Shown: piece by piece, positions 34,190-46,754 of the stretch
Position numbering within the stretch: position 1 is the first letter of the stretch
Layout of the letters: the number at the start of each line of letters is the position of its first letter
Assembly: GCF_002234675.1 (NCBI RefSeq)
Contig: NC_019867.2
Location: 4,110,001-4,174,000, forward strand
Reading direction: 5' to 3'
DNA length: 64,000 nucleotides
From: Oryzias latipes
Lineage: Eukaryota; Chordata; Actinopteri; Beloniformes; Adrianichthyidae
Position numbers and translations under genes: made by a program
The notes under the pieces: model-generated
The model's input: the letters and a program-made list of their open reading frames with translations, nothing else
Databases searched by the model: none
What the model was told of the DNA's origin: nothing

Positions 34190-35240
34190 TGGGGCCTTGC
34201 GTTGGGCCCCTCCCGGCGCGACGGGGGGGCTGCTCTCCTGGTTGGGCTGGGGCGGCGGTCTCTTTCCCCCCATGCCTCCGTGCTCTCTGGCTCTGGGGGC
34301 CTCGCGGCGGTCCTGCTGGCCCTGGCTTGGGTGGCGGATGTGATCGCCCGGGGGGCGGTTGTTCTCTGCCTGCTGCCGTGTGGCGTTGGGGGGGTTCTAG
34401 CTGCCGCTGCTGCTGCTACGGGGGTCTTGGTGTGGGGGTGGCTGAGCACTCTCCCTCCTTCTTTTCACATTCCACCATCCATTTTAGAAGACCATAAACA
34501 CTCACCTGAGCACAGGTGTTAGCTGACCTTTGCACTAATCGTTTGCATGATTGAATGAATGAAAGATTTCACACTAGATGGTTTAAAGGCACAGGTATGC
34601 GTGTGAACACTATCTGTTTTGTGTACATGTTGACATGTGGACATTTATGCAGCTACCAGGTGTGTTGATCTGACCCTGGTGCAGTGTGGTGTGGCTTAGA
34701 CCAGGCCTCAGACCAGTCACACGCACATACACACACACACACACACACTGAAGGAGGAGGGTTTGGGGAAGAGACAGAGGGAGTTAAAATTGTGTGCCTT
34801 GTCTAGGTTACCCCACCTTGGTGGGACACAGCCTTGGTAAATGAACCAGGTGTGTTGATAACATTGGAGTGTGTGTGTGGACAGGCCCCGCCTCTTTGAG
34901 ATTTGTACTACATTTGAACCTTACCATAATGATAAACTTCTAGTAAACTTGTTGCTTTATGCTGCTTCATGGTTTTATCCCTCCCCCTCCTATTATCACC
35001 GTCCTATCCCCCCCTCTCTAACATCCCTCTCTCTTCTTCCCTTCTTTCCTTTTCCGTCCGGTCCAACACCAAAGATTTTCAAACATGGTTGAAATTAATA
35101 AAGTTTGGCCTCAATTACAAAAGGGGTTTATTCAGACATACCTCTGGTTTGTCTGAAAATTAATAACCCCTATTGTTAAAGTAAAATATGTCCAACACAA
35201 GAGGCCCTCAGTTCTCATCTGACTGCCCAGCTGTTGGACA
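34190..35240 (+). repeat. GC-rich dispersed repeat in ERAP B intron
   Basis: The left third is strikingly GC-rich against an AT-rich background (about 34190-34450), followed by sequence that is the inverted mate of 28395-28935, a short (CA)n at about 34723-34748, and an end with AATAAAGTTTGGCC near 35100. Open frames in the GC-rich part have no recognisable domain and strongly biased composition, so they are not called as genes. Confidence 0.5.
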
Positions 35241-35504
35241 GGACAAGTTAAAAAAAATAAAAAGAAATCATATTTTTTTTGTGTTTTGAGACAGAGTAAA
35301 AACTATTTTATTCCCTGTAAAGGTTTGATCAATCTGTGTGTCAGCAGGTTTTTGTGGCAGATCCCGTTGACATGATCAACGCCTCCCGCTCCGTCCACCG
35401 TTTCCTTCCAAAAATGAAATCTGGTGAATGTTTGCAGACTCTTCCTCACAAACATGACTAGATATGTGAGCTCCCCCCCTCACCCTATGTCTCCTCCCTT
35501 TCAG

Positions 35505-38500
35505 ACGTCCTGTACCTGCCAGAGGAGGTGGACTGGGTGAAGTTCAACGTCAACATGAGCGGCTACTACATGGTCCACTATGGCGGTGGGGGCTGGAACT
35601 CCATCATCTCCCTGCTGCATCACAACCACACAGCCCTGAGTGGCAACGACCGGGCCAGCCTGATCCACAACGTCTTCCAGCTGGTCAGGTCCGTCTCCTG
35701 CAGGAACACACTTCCTGTTTCATCTCCTCTGGGCGGAGTCACAGTTCTTCACAGAGTCTGGTCACTTGTTATGTGCAGTGTAGAGAAGGTGAGGCTGGAC
35801 ACGGCCCTGGAGCTGTCCCTTTACCTGTCCAGAGAGACGGAGATCATGGCGGTCTGGCAGGGCTTTGGGGAGCTTGTACCTCTCTACAAACTGATGGAGA
35901 AGAGAGACATGCCTGAGCTGGAGAACCAGATGAAGGTTTGTGGCGTGTCACAACGGGAGCATAAACAAAACTCTGTACTTTAAAGGTTTGAGGAGAATTG
36001 AAGAGCATGTTCACTTTAGGATTTACAATCTTCAGGAATTTGTGTTCAAATTTTGCAATATGAGTTATTTATGATTGTAAAGTGAAAATGTGTGGTATAT
36101 AAAAGTAAATATAAACGTTAAAAAATTTAAATGACAGCCAAAAAAATTATTTTGTAGTATTTATGGTATTTTCTCTTCCTCTACATTTACCATCAGTTTT
36201 TTTATACTGTTCTTTTCTACAGATCATTTTGTAATAATCTCTTCATATGTTGCTGCTTTAATGCCTTTTTCTTTACATGAGCAAATTAAAAAAAGAAAGA
36301 AAAAGTCGTAAATTAAGTCAACAATTTAAACAAGGGAAATATTATTTTTTAAAAATAATCTATCATTAGTCAACAGATCGTAAAGTTGTGTCTTTCTCGT
36401 GCTTACCATTGAAAAAAGCTGAACTTCACTGATTGACGTCCCTGCTAGTGCAGATCAGTGGATCCCATATTGAGGGGTAAACCTGCATCCGCTTGTCTCC
36501 TTTAGAGCTTCATCGTGGATCTGTTCCGGGGGCTGATCGATCAGCAGGAGTGGAACGACTCTGGCTCGGTGTCCCAGCGAGTGTTGAGGAGTTACCTGCT
36601 GCTGTTCGCCTGCGTCAGGAATTACAGTCCCTGTGTGACCAAAGCCACGCAGCTTTTTAACCAGTGGAGGGATTCTGATGGCACCATGAGGTCAGAGGTC
36701 ACAGCAGTGTGTAAAAACGTTCCGTCTTTAGTCTGAACTGACACTCTTGTGGCTTTAGCCTCCCTGTGGACATCACCATGGCCGTGTTTATGGTTGGAGC
36801 TCGCACACGGGAGGGGTGGGACTTCCTGTATGAGAAGTACCGCACGTCTCTGCAGATGTCGGTGAAGAGCCGCTTAAAGTGGGCCATGGCGGTCACAACG
36901 ATGACGGACAAGCTTCAGTGGTGAGTCTCAGCAAATGAGTACATCGGATTTCAAGGTTACTGCACTGAAGCTAAACCTCTCCTCCTCTGTAGGATGATGG
37001 AGCAGAGCCTCAACGGGGAGGTGATGAAGACCCAGGACCTCCCAGATGTGATCATCTCTGTCGCCAGGAATCCTCATGGCTTTAAACTGGCGTGGGACTT
37101 CCTCAGAACCCACTGGCACACGCTGATTCAGAAGTCAGTGAACTCATCACGCATGAACATTTCAAACAGCAGGGATGGTACCAAAACGGTGCAGAGATAT
37201 TGCAAATACAATAATAAAGCATCACTGTATAAAAACAGGCATCTCGATGCTTCATTGTTGTGCTTCGTTATGCGGCACAATTCTAGCCAACCATTTTACC
37301 TTTCCAGTTATTGTGGGCGGGCTCATATAAGGATGGGTGAGGCCGTGAGGGTGGGCGGAGCTTCAGTCAAAATGCTGAAGGCAGAGCACACATCTTACAT
37401 CAAAACTTTCTAATTCAGCGTCCTGCTGAACAAGAGCACTTTGAAGAATTCTCAGAAAAAAGATCGTTGTCATGGTGATGAGCGGTAAAATCCGTGCTCA
37501 ATGGAAACAGATGACTGTCAGAAAGAAGGAAATCGAGCATCTGAGACACTTTCAAACGCTCTCCTGTGCTCCTGTGTCGCTGCTTTGTCACACTTAAATG
37601 TTTTTGGAAAAAGTTGGTGATGTGTTTTTTCAATTTTTGGGGAACCGATTCGAGTACCGTTTAGGCGCCAGCTCTGTTTTTCAAAGTACCAGTTCAGTAT
37701 CGGATAAAATCCCAACGATACCCATCCCTAATCCACATCAATGCTTTAAAACCAAATGATACAAAATAAACTTTATTCTGAGCACATGACACATTTCCAA
37801 CAGTTACTTTACAATTCTGAATCATCCAGTAGTACTTTTTGTAGATTTTGTAGATTTTGTATAAACATCAACATATTTTGGTCTTCTGAACATATTTACA
37901 TTATTTTCTTTAGTCAGATAAAATAAGGATAACAATAAAAAAGGTTATTTTTGTCTGATGAAGGAAAACAAATATCATTGCATTTATTTAATCAAGTTCT
38001 ATAAAAAAATAACTTTACTCCTCTGTAAATAATTCAGTAATAATTAAAAAATGTGTTGCTAAAACATAAAAGAAATCAGAAAAAATTAAGATCTTTCTGA
38101 TAATTTTCTATCAGAGGCCAAAACTTTGTTCCCAAACTGAATGTCATGTGCTGGATTAGTAGCAAAATGGCTTTCATGAGTAGAATTAAAAGAGGAAAAG
38201 TTCTTTATGGTTTGCCTGATTTTCTGGTAGCAGGACACCTCGGTTAGAATCCCGCCTGGACCCTTTCTGTGTGGAGTTTGCATCTTCTTCTAGTGCATGT
38301 ATCTCTGATTAGTGCCTCTAAATTAGAAAACTAGAATGGGCTCCAGCAATTAGTCCTAGCCAGGATGGAACAGGATAATCAACGGATGGGCTAAACCTAA
38401 AAACCAACTCAGTGCTGCTGTTTTCTCCAAAGAGGAGGTCAAGATAAAGTGAAATTCAATGCATTAACATTATTCTGTGTTTAACTGCAGGTTTGACCTG

Positions 38501-38844
38501 GGATCCAGCACTATATCCCACTTGGTAGCCGGAGTAACCAACCAGTACTCCACCAGAGAGATGCTTCACGAGGTGAGAGATCATTTCAGGCCACTTTTGC
38601 TAGAGGACCTGGCAGATCTAATACTTTTGTGTGTCTGTGTGTTTTTTGTTTATTGCTTTGCTCTTGCGTTCAGATACGAAGCTTCTTCGACTCCCTGACA
38701 GAAGAGGCGGGTTCTCAGATGAGGTGCATCCAGCAGAGCTACGAGACCATCGAGGACAACATCCGTTGGATGGACAGGAACCTTCCTCTGCTGCAGGCCT
38801 GGCTGAACAAACATGGCAGCAGAAACCATCATCAGGAGTTATGA
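35505..38844 (+). CDS. erap1: ERAP1-like copy B, C-terminal domain exons
   Basis: Seven exons with intact splice sites and phases: 35505-35688, 35779-35935, 36506-36690, 36759-36920, 36993-37133, 38491-38572, 38674-38844 (TGA). The protein equals copy A over this part except for one Val-to-Ile change (DVI-V/I-SVARN). Compared base by base I count eight exon differences, seven silent. This is the C-terminal helical domain of ERAP1 without the zinc domain. The upstream exon 35348-35423 is frameshifted, so any product would need a new start; the first in-frame Met is in NMSGYYM. It may be dead but young, or preserved as a stand-alone domain. Confidence 0.7.
37170..37730. mobile_element. hAT-like MITE in ERAP B intron
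   Basis: Same element, same place and same length as 19570-20130 in copy A, with the CAGGGATGG / CCATCCCTA ends. It is a marker that predates the ERAP duplication. Confidence 0.7.
38185..38395 (+). mobile_element. Degraded V-SINE (DANA-like) in ERAP B intron
   Basis: Contains GTTAGAATCCCGCCTGG, a decayed B box, then CTTTCTGTGTGGAGTTTGCA, the hallmark of zebrafish DANA-like V-SINEs. Copy A lacks it (about 20592-20600), so it inserted or was lost after duplication. Confidence 0.7.
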
Positions 38845-39898
38845 GGGGGGGTTGAGGGGTCACAAAAGCCAAAACAGAAGCAGGTCGATGATGGAATTTC
38901 TATATTTATACTTGATGAAAAAGGTTTTACCTGATGTATTTTTTTTGAACGGGAACTAAAGTATGAAAATTAATTTATGCCAATGGAAAGGTTTAGGGGT
39001 TTTGACAAACATAAAAATGAATTATTGCATAATTTAAATACATTTTAAGTGCATACGATTGTAGCTTAATTGGATTAAAGATTTTGATTTTTTGTGATGT
39101 ATTTTAGGCACAAATTTGGGACCTGGACACTTTTTCTAAGATTGATCCTGATGTGTTTCTGTGGGTTTGTGTTAACGGTAGGTTTTGCTGTGGGGGGCTA
39201 TGTTCAACAGCACTGACGTCTGAATTTCTGTGATTTTTGTTTTTATTGCACTATTTTTTTAATGCTACAAAAATTGTAAATAAAAAAAAGACTTTATTCA
39301 AAGCAGATAATTGATATTTCTGAAATATTCAGTATCAGATCATGTTTGTGATCAGTTTATCAAAGATAAAGTTTCAAACTTGATTGAAAATATTATAATT
39401 ACGTTTTAGTTAGATTTTAAATGAGATACTACCTTAAGTTGAAGTAAAAATAGTTTCTAATTGCAGAAAATAATGTAAAAATGTATTATTTATAGTCATA
39501 AAGCTTTATCAAAAATGTCCTAAGTTTATAAAACATTGTTTTATATTGGATTAAGGAAAAACATAAAACTATGACAGGTTTTTTTTAGGATTTATTTTTC
39601 TGTGTGTTTTCAGTTTTTAGTTTTCTAATTTTGGGTTTTTTGTTACCTGTAGGCCATAATCAACAAACCTAAAAGTAATAAAGACTTGATTGATTCAAAA
39701 CTGTGTGTATTATTTTTTATTAAATCAACGTTTCTCTTTTTAAATTCACTAAATGAAATTGTTTTTAAATGTATTTGCTCCATCTTATCTGAAAGTGTGA
39801 ATAACATTTTTATATATTTGCAGATCTATATATATTGTAGAAAATGTATGTTTTAATATCTTATTCTTTATTATGTTACAGCTTTATCCTTAGTGTAA
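38845..39898. other. 3' flank of ERAP B and junction to block 3
   Basis: Matches the ERAP A flank for several hundred bases, with AATAAA at about 39681. Just before block 3 a ~50-base unit is repeated in tandem (about 39860-39898 and 39899-39940, both containing TATGTTACAGCTTTATCC). No gene seen. Confidence 0.5.
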
Positions 39899-40004
39899 AG
39901 TATTCTTTATTATGTTACAGCTTTATCCTTAGTGTGAAGTGAACTTATTTTGAACTTTCCAGATTTATGGTCGTGTGACATTCCTTTTTGCTTTATGGTT
40001 GCAG

Positions 40005-40217
40005 CATCCTGTGAAGAAGCAGGATGTTCTTTGTGCAAACTTAAGTGTTTTTCATAGGTGCAATAAATATGCCATGGGCGATATCCGTACCATCTGGGTT
40101 GAAGATTCTTCCCCTGAAAGTGTGAAGATTCGTGTTCTCATGTGGAGGTTGGAGATGACCTTTGCTCTGGACACCGGTAAAAGGAACCTTGAGTTGTCCA
40201 GGAATGATTTACTCTGA
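40005..40217 (+). other. Exon-like open frame of unknown function, copy 2
   Basis: Copy of 107-319, open to the same TGA, with one visible replacement (Gly to Ser near CANL-G/S-VFH). The AG acceptor-like site is kept. Here the upstream sequence is visible, but no matching upstream exon is apparent. Function unknown. Confidence 0.3.
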
Positions 40218-42521
40218 CCAGATGGGGACTCTTTTGATCATCGGACCGTGTGCGCCGGTCAAACGGGCCCCCGGGAGGTGGAGCGGATCCGAAGCTGGCA
40301 ATCGTCAGCTATTGGCCAGAGGAAGCAGGCGGGCTATCAGCTGACGAATCAGAGCGACCAGGGGCGGAGATCCAGCGACCACGATCTTTCCGGCAGACGG
40401 AGATTCAAACACATCTTAAAAAGACTGGTTTTAAAGTTTTCCATTGTTCTTAGGAAAATCTACGAGTAATTCGCATGTAACTTGTGCGTCAGTAGATCTT
40501 TACTTGAGAATCCAGATATATCTGCATTAATGTTTTAATCTGTGCTTTAGAACTATTGTCAGGGAAATAAACTCCGTGTATTTTTAAACCGGTTGAATCC
40601 TTGTTTGTTTTACCACTCTCGACTATCGAACACGCATGGATGGAAAGAACTGAAAAACGGACGATTTCTTTCCTACAATTTATATAGATATACCGGTATA
40701 TTTGCAATATCTTTTAACTGTTTATTGGTGTTTGTTTCATATTTCCAGTTTCACTGGCATTGGAAAGCTGGTTATCAGAAAGAAGACTCCATCATCTTAT
40801 TTGCTGCATGTTTTCCTTTGAATAAATAAATAAATATACAAATATACAAAAAAAATATACAAAAGGTCAGTTTGTACCACAACCCAAAAGTGCCTTGAAT
40901 TCACTCGGCACAAACTGATCACAATTTACACACATTTCACTGAAATCACATTTGGCCCCCATGACAACAGAGCGTACTGAAAGTCAAAAAGTACATGTTA
41001 ATATATAGAATACATTTCACATATTGGAATGTCACCTATGCATAATACCATGTATTATCCCGCCCGTCTCTGTTGCTGTATGATTGTTTGTCTGCACATT
41101 CCTTGTACTTACCCCCCCTTCTTCAATCTAAATTTAGCTTTGAGAACATTTTTTTTTTAATAATTTATACAGTGTTTAACTCCAACTGGTTAAAAGGGCA
41201 CATAGTAGTCAAAACTTAAGTATCCTGTAGGTGTATGACATAAATCCAACTTACATCTGGTTTAAGCTGTCATCTTAGAACATTTAAAAATGACTTGCTT
41301 TTTAAAAATTACTTTAAGTTTTTGTTCATAAAAAACGTATTTAAAAAAATAACGTAAAATCAAGTAAGCCTCAGTTACCATGGAAACACCAACATCTCCC
41401 TGTAAACACAGAAGATTACTGAATAGTGGGTTTTCTGTCATTATAACTGTGAAAATAGGTTTGAGTTAAATAATATGAAAGAATTTAATGCTGCAATATT
41501 TCCAGCCACTAATACAAATAGCCACTCATACAATCTACTCCAAAATAATGTTTATCTATAGCTTCTCTCCTCAGAGATTAATGGACAAACACCTTCACAT
41601 GTTTTCTGTTGCTCAAAGAGCTGTTTCCTATATTCTCAAATGGAAATGCAATCATAAAATATTAGAACAAAGAGTAAAGGAGAGAACAACAGGAAATCAG
41701 ATTTCCTGTTGTTCTAAAAGAAAAACATGAAAACTTAAAATTACAAGATTTTAAAGGATTATTAGGAATTATGTTTTAAAGAAAACTGTTGTACTTTTTG
41801 TAAAAAAAGGTATTACAAAATTGAGAGTTTGTTTGTTGAAAATGTATTTATGACTAAAAGCCTCTTCAAAGATTTATTTCTGACTTTCATCTAAATTTCC
41901 AGTCCCTTTTATACTAGATCAAACTATTTAAAAAAAAACTGTTGATACTTTATCAGATTAAGCTTTCAATGATTTAGAGATGTTGGTAAATTTACATATT
42001 AAAAAACAAATATTTTAAAATCAAACCACTTATGAAAACATAAAATATAACTTTTTTTCTGAGTCACAAGAATTCATGAAACACAAATCCCCCAAAAACT
42101 CTTTAAATGTGTAGAAGTGTTTATAAACAAGATAAAAAGCTGGAATTTTTCTTCACATTAGTTAGTGTACATATTTGTTAGTGTGACAGTTGTCTTCATG
42201 TTCATTTTATTTAAAAATGTGTTGTTTGATACACAGTTTTTGAAGAGGTGAAAAACAATGTAAACATTTAGACTGCATGAACTGTTTTTAAATAAAGATT
42301 TAACACTTTGAAACATGACGAAGAGAAAAAAACTTGACTCCACCTTTGGTGAGAATGAAGAAATGACATCTGAGGAAACGGAAAGTTAAATGACTTTGCT
42401 GAACTGAACTCAGACGCCACTGAAGGTCTTTAAATCTCTGCTGGAAAAAAAAGACTTGTGGAATATTTTCATCCTGAACTTCAAGACAGAAGCTGGTGAG
42501 TCTGAAAGACTTTGGTCAGAA

Positions 42522-43937
42522 ATGGCTGAGAGAGCTGCTCTTCTTGAATACCTGAACTGTCACGTTTGTTCAGAGACTTTCAATGATCCTGTAACTCTGA
42601 GCTGCAACCACAACTTCTGTTGGAGCTGCCTGCAGAAGTTCTGGGAACAAACTCAGAACAAAAACTGTCCCATCTGTAAAAGAAAAACTTCTAAAGATCA
42701 TCCTGCTGTGAACCTTTGCCTGAAGGAACTTGCTGACTCGTTTGCTGGAAGACAGAAATCTGAATCATCAGAGACAAAAACAGGAGAGCAGAAGTTCATG
42801 GAGGTCTGCAGGAAACATCCAGGAGAATCCAAACTCTTCTGTAAAGACGAGCAGAGAGCTTTTTGTCCTTTCTGTGAGTTTTTTCAGCACCAGAGTCACA
42901 AAGTGGTTCCTGTAGAAGAAGCAGTCAGAGAGCTGAAGGAGGAGCTGAAATCTGACTTAAAGTCTCTGCAGGACAAGAAGATCAAATACAAAACAATGGA
43001 GAAAACATACAATCAGATGATTCAACACTCCAAGAAGCAGCTGCTGTGCACAGAGACACAGATCAGAGCAGAGTTCAACAAGCTCCAGCAGTTCCTGAAG
43101 GAGGAAGAGGAGTCCAGACTGGCAGCTCTGAGGGAGGAAGAGGAGCAGAAGAGGAAGACTGTGATGGGAGAGATGAAGAGGATCCAGGAGCAGATGTCCT
43201 CTCTGTCAGAAAGTATCAGTGCTGTTGAAGCAGAGCTGCAGAAAGACAAGGAGGCGTTCCTCAGCAGTTGGAAAGACACTCAGAGCAGAGCCAGAGCCCA
43301 GAGCTCGCTGTCAGACCCACAGCTGCTCTCAGGAGCTCTGATAGATGTGGCCAAACATGTGGGCAACCTGTCCTTCAGAGTCTGGGAGAAGATGAAGGAG
43401 AAGGTCCACTTCAGTCCGGTCCTCCTGGACCCAAACTCTGCAAGCAGATATCTTTATCTGTCTGATGATCTGACCAGTGTGAGATTTGGAGAAACTTCTC
43501 AGCAGCTTCCTAACAATCCAGAGAGAAACATGTATTTTGTTTCTGTTTTTGGCTCTGAGGGATTCAGATCAGGGAAACACAGCTGGGAGGTGGAGGTGGG
43601 AGATCATCCTCACTGGAACATTGGTGTGACTAAAGAGTCTGTTAAGAGGAAGGGAGAGAGTTCTATTTCACCAAAAGATGGAATCTGGTGTTTAGATCTT
43701 GAGAATGGAAAATACACAAACGGTGATGGTCAGACTGTCACTGTGACCAAGAGTCTCCAGAAGATCAGAGTCCAGCTGGACTATGACAGGGGGGAGGTGT
43801 CCTTCTACAACCCTGAAGACATGACTCACATCTACACTTACAAAGACACTTTCACTGAGAAACTTTTCCCATATTTCAATGTTGGAGAATCTGGAGACGC
43901 AAAAACCTCTAAACTCCAAATCTGTCCGACTGATTGA
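42522..43937 (+). CDS. TRIM E3 ubiquitin ligase, RING-B-box-coiled-coil-PRY/SPRY (TRIM35-like), copy 3
   Basis: A 471-residue single-exon protein, the duplicate of 2645-4060, with the same start context. All RING cysteines and the histidine are present; the position after the RING histidine-Asn is Phe rather than Ile (CNHNFCW). B-box ligands are intact. In the coiled coil KYKTMEKTY replaces KYKEVEETY. The PRY-SPRY is identical apart from Tyr-to-Phe and Ile-to-Val near the C-terminus (PYFN-V-GES). Both genes should encode active E3 ligases with essentially the same target surface. The close pair could also reflect gene conversion. Confidence 0.9.
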   Translation: MAERAALLEYLNCHVCSETFNDPVTLSCNHNFCWSCLQKFWEQTQNKNCPICKRKTSKDHPAVNLCLKELADSFAGRQKSESSETKTGEQKFMEVCRKHPGESKLFCKDEQRAFCPFCEFFQHQSHKVVPVEEAVRELKEELKSDLKSLQDKKIKYKTMEKTYNQMIQHSKKQLLCTETQIRAEFNKLQQFLKEEEESRLAALREEEEQKRKTVMGEMKRIQEQMSSLSESISAVEAELQKDKEAFLSSWKDTQSRARAQSSLSDPQLLSGALIDVAKHVGNLSFRVWEKMKEKVHFSPVLLDPNSASRYLYLSDDLTSVRFGETSQQLPNNPERNMYFVSVFGSEGFRSGKHSWEVEVGDHPHWNIGVTKESVKRKGESSISPKDGIWCLDLENGKYTNGDGQTVTVTKSLQKIRVQLDYDRGEVSFYNPEDMTHIYTYKDTFTEKLFPYFNVGESGDAKTSKLQICPTD

Positions 43938-44745
43938 GATGATTTAACTCTTTTGTCATTAAAAAATAAAAATTGATCAAACCAATGCTCTGATGTTCTT
44001 TTAGCAGAAAATTTGTATTTTTGTGTATAAAACCTTTAACCCTAAAATATTATTTTAAAACTCTGATTTGTTCATTTAAAAAATTTGTTCAGATCTTGTC
44101 CGTTCCACTCCCAACATTAACGTGGATTGGATTGCAGGAAAGCTGAAATCGCAAATGTTGATTCCATTTCTGTTTTTCTTTGTTCTTTAGTGTCTCAAAT
44201 ATTTTGTATCTGAATTTGATTTTCACTGCAGCATCTCTAAAATGTTCAATGACATGTTTCTGCTGTTTCTGTTCAAGTAAATGTGAATCAGCTGTTAAAT
44301 CTCCTTCATGAGTCAGAAAACAGGAGCATTTCAGACAAAAACTGTTCAGTTAATGTTTTTCTCAGGTTCAGGAAGAAGAAACGGATCAGAAGAAGTTTTT
44401 TCATGTTGGAAGATGGTTTCAAATAGATTCAAGTTTCTGTGATTTATTTGATTTCTGTCAGAATTTAAAAGGCTCAAAGTAAAAAAAATGTTTTTTTATT
44501 GTCTTCACATCAAAGCATAATACTACATTGATTTAAACTTTAAAAAAGTTTTAATGGTAGATATTCTTTAAGCAGCTTTACTCTTTAGGTCTTTTTGTAA
44601 TTGAATTGTTGAATTTTTGAATTATCCCACCTCCATGATCAAAATATGAAATGAATTAAATGAGAAGAGCAATAATATGATGAACACACATTTGACCTGA
44701 ATTCATTTTTTTTTAAATAAATACAATCAGGAAATTGTTATTTTA
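43938..44745. other. 3' flank of TRIM copy 3
   Basis: Same flank as 4061-4865, AT-rich, with AATAAA-like sites shortly after the stop. No gene. Confidence 0.5.
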
Positions 44746-46754
44746 CAGTTTTTCTCCATTGGTTTGGCTCATTTCTTGAAACAGAAATACATTCTCAAAA
44801 CAACATGGACAAACCTCCAAACCACTCTGCAATTGTTCACAACAGAATGGCATTTCTCATTAGTTTCATCAAATTGCAAATGTCTTAGTACAAGTCTCAA
44901 TGTGTCAGTACATCTTTCAAATGATTTAGTACAAGTAGCCTTCATTTAGCACAGATTCCATGAATAGATCTTGTTGATCTAAACTGATTGTTGATTCTCA
45001 GTCTAATGGTTGTTCGCTCCAAAATGAGTCAGCATCATTTCATTGTGTAAGTCATCACATGCACAATAGTCTGTTCAGTTGTCTAAATCAGTCAAGAACA
45101 TAATACCATGAATACGGTATATGAATCACTTGGAACATTTGATACATTTATTACAGCAATTGACAGTCAGGTGAAACTAGAACTTGACTAACGAAGGAGG
45201 ATGTCCCAGGCCAGTGAGGGGGCAATATAACTATGTGTGCTGCCATATCTGAGAATGGTAAGGCCACTCACATCACCAGGCTTGGCCCATACAATACACA
45301 GAAGCTCCTCATCTTCTTTGACCGCCTTCATTTTGATTTGATCCCTGGAACTGAGAGAGGTCTCGTAGGGCCTCACCTACCACTATATGTTATTGTATGG
45401 GAATATGTGAATTTCCACCATGGCCCGCCCATCAGGGCCTGGTTCACTACTCATCCAAGGATGTTCATAGTTTTCCTACCACCTTACTCTCCTTTTCTCA
45501 ATCCTATTGAGGAGTTTTTCTCCACTTGAAGGTGGATAGTGTATGAACATCGAGCTCAAGATCAGAGGTCCCTGCTCCATGCCATGGATGCTGCGTGTGA
45601 GGATGTTGCAGGAGATCAGTGTAGGGGATGGTTGCCACATGTACGCCGTTTCTTCCCTCGTTCCATCACAAGGGCGAAAATACGCTGTGATGTGGACGAG
45701 AATCTGTGGCCAGACAGACAGCAGAGTGTGGACGGCCAGCAGGGTGAGGACGCTGGCCAGGAGAGGGAGGGTGATGGGAGGGTGAGGACAGCGACCAGTG
45801 AAGAACTGTTGGTTTTGAAACTCAAGCATGTGCTTGTCTTGCCCACTTAAGCAGGATGCTCACGATCTTTGAACTTGTGCAGAAGATGGATACCAACTTG
45901 GAGCGTATTTCTGCCCGAATTGAGGCAAGACTGGTCTAAATTGCCCACTTTTCGGATCAAATCTGCCTCGAATAGCTGTACCAGCCAAGGACACAGCCGG
46001 CAGAGCAAACAACCTGCTGGCGCCAGGAAAAATCTAATCTAATCAGACCCCCCCTTTGAGCTGAGGACTTCTGTCCTTGACTCCAAGAAAACAAGATATT
46101 CGCTTCCAGAGTGTGAAGACCGCTGTTGTGTTGAAGGTTGATGCTGCCTCGCAAACCCCCCCCCCCCTGACCTCGGTGCCGCCCCCCGCTGTGAACACTG
46201 AAAACCAGTACAGTTACCATTGTCAATAAAGGACTGAACTACAACTGAAAGGTGGACATGAGGGATATTTCAATGGTCCTCTGCTATAGTGACAAAACAT
46301 CTAATCATTTTGACCTGAGGTGCTTACACAATGCCAAAGGGATGAAGTATTTTGGGGGCACTGACTGTTTAGATGAGAAGGAAATTTAGTTTTGACACAT
46401 GAGTGAATTGTTTTGGGAGAGAAATGGCTTTTGCAGGTGAACCATGGTGTTGTGCCGAACCATCCACATTATTTTGGCAAAAGCACCAAGAGTGTTGAGA
46501 ACGTCCGGTCTGATCAAGAAATGAGCCAAAGCAATTGAGAAGGATCTTTGCCATTTTGGTGGCACTCACTCTTAACATGGGAAAGGAATTTAGTTTTGAA
46601 GCACGAGTGAACAGTTTTGAAAGATATATTAGGTTTTGCAAGTGAGTTTTTGTGTTGTGCTAAACTGTAAGACTGTTTTGCCAAATGACCTTAGAGTTTT
46701 GAGAATGTAATTTCTGTTTTTAAAGAAATGAGCCAAACCAAAGGAGAAAAACTG
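44746..46754 (+). mobile_element. IS630-type (ISRm11-like) transposon, shorter copy with intact ends
   Basis: Left end CAGTTTTTCTCC at 44746 is preceded by TA; right end GGAGAAAAACTG at 46743-46754 is followed by TA. This is the best-preserved pair of ends and defines the element. It lacks the L2 insertion, showing the undisturbed sequence GGTCCTCTGCTATAG near 46275, and part of the retroposon. Confidence 0.8.
45233..45850 (+). pseudogene. Broken IS630-type transposase, copy 2
   Basis: Same frame as 5353-5970, with the same TGA after the PPYSPFLNPIEEFF motif and the same Glu replacing the catalytic Asp. It also lacks the N-terminal half. No other break was noticed. Confidence 0.8.

Larger units (their letters stand above)
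32516..35423 (+). pseudogene. erap1: ERAP1-like copy B, upstream exons (decayed)
   Basis: Three exons are recognisable. Exon 32649-32732 (84 bases, acceptor TTCAG, donor GTGAGT) has an in-frame TGA at 32709-32711 where copy A still reads CG, so a CpG-to-TpG change of CGA is likely. Exon 32927-33084 encodes KWYSGDELDV and the EGFPLVTVEV segment, with Gln-to-Arg and Leu-to-Ser changes near its end. Exon 35348-35423 is 76 bases against 80 in copy A; the 4-base deletion shifts the frame and brings a TGA at once. No N-terminal or zinc-domain exons exist upstream, where transposons take over at 32515. Confidence 0.8.

Noticed and set aside
34152-34522. Overlapping Gly/Ala/Leu-rich frames in GC-rich sequence
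   Set aside because: Composition follows the GC-rich repeat; overlapping frames on both strands are all open, and no domain is recognisable.
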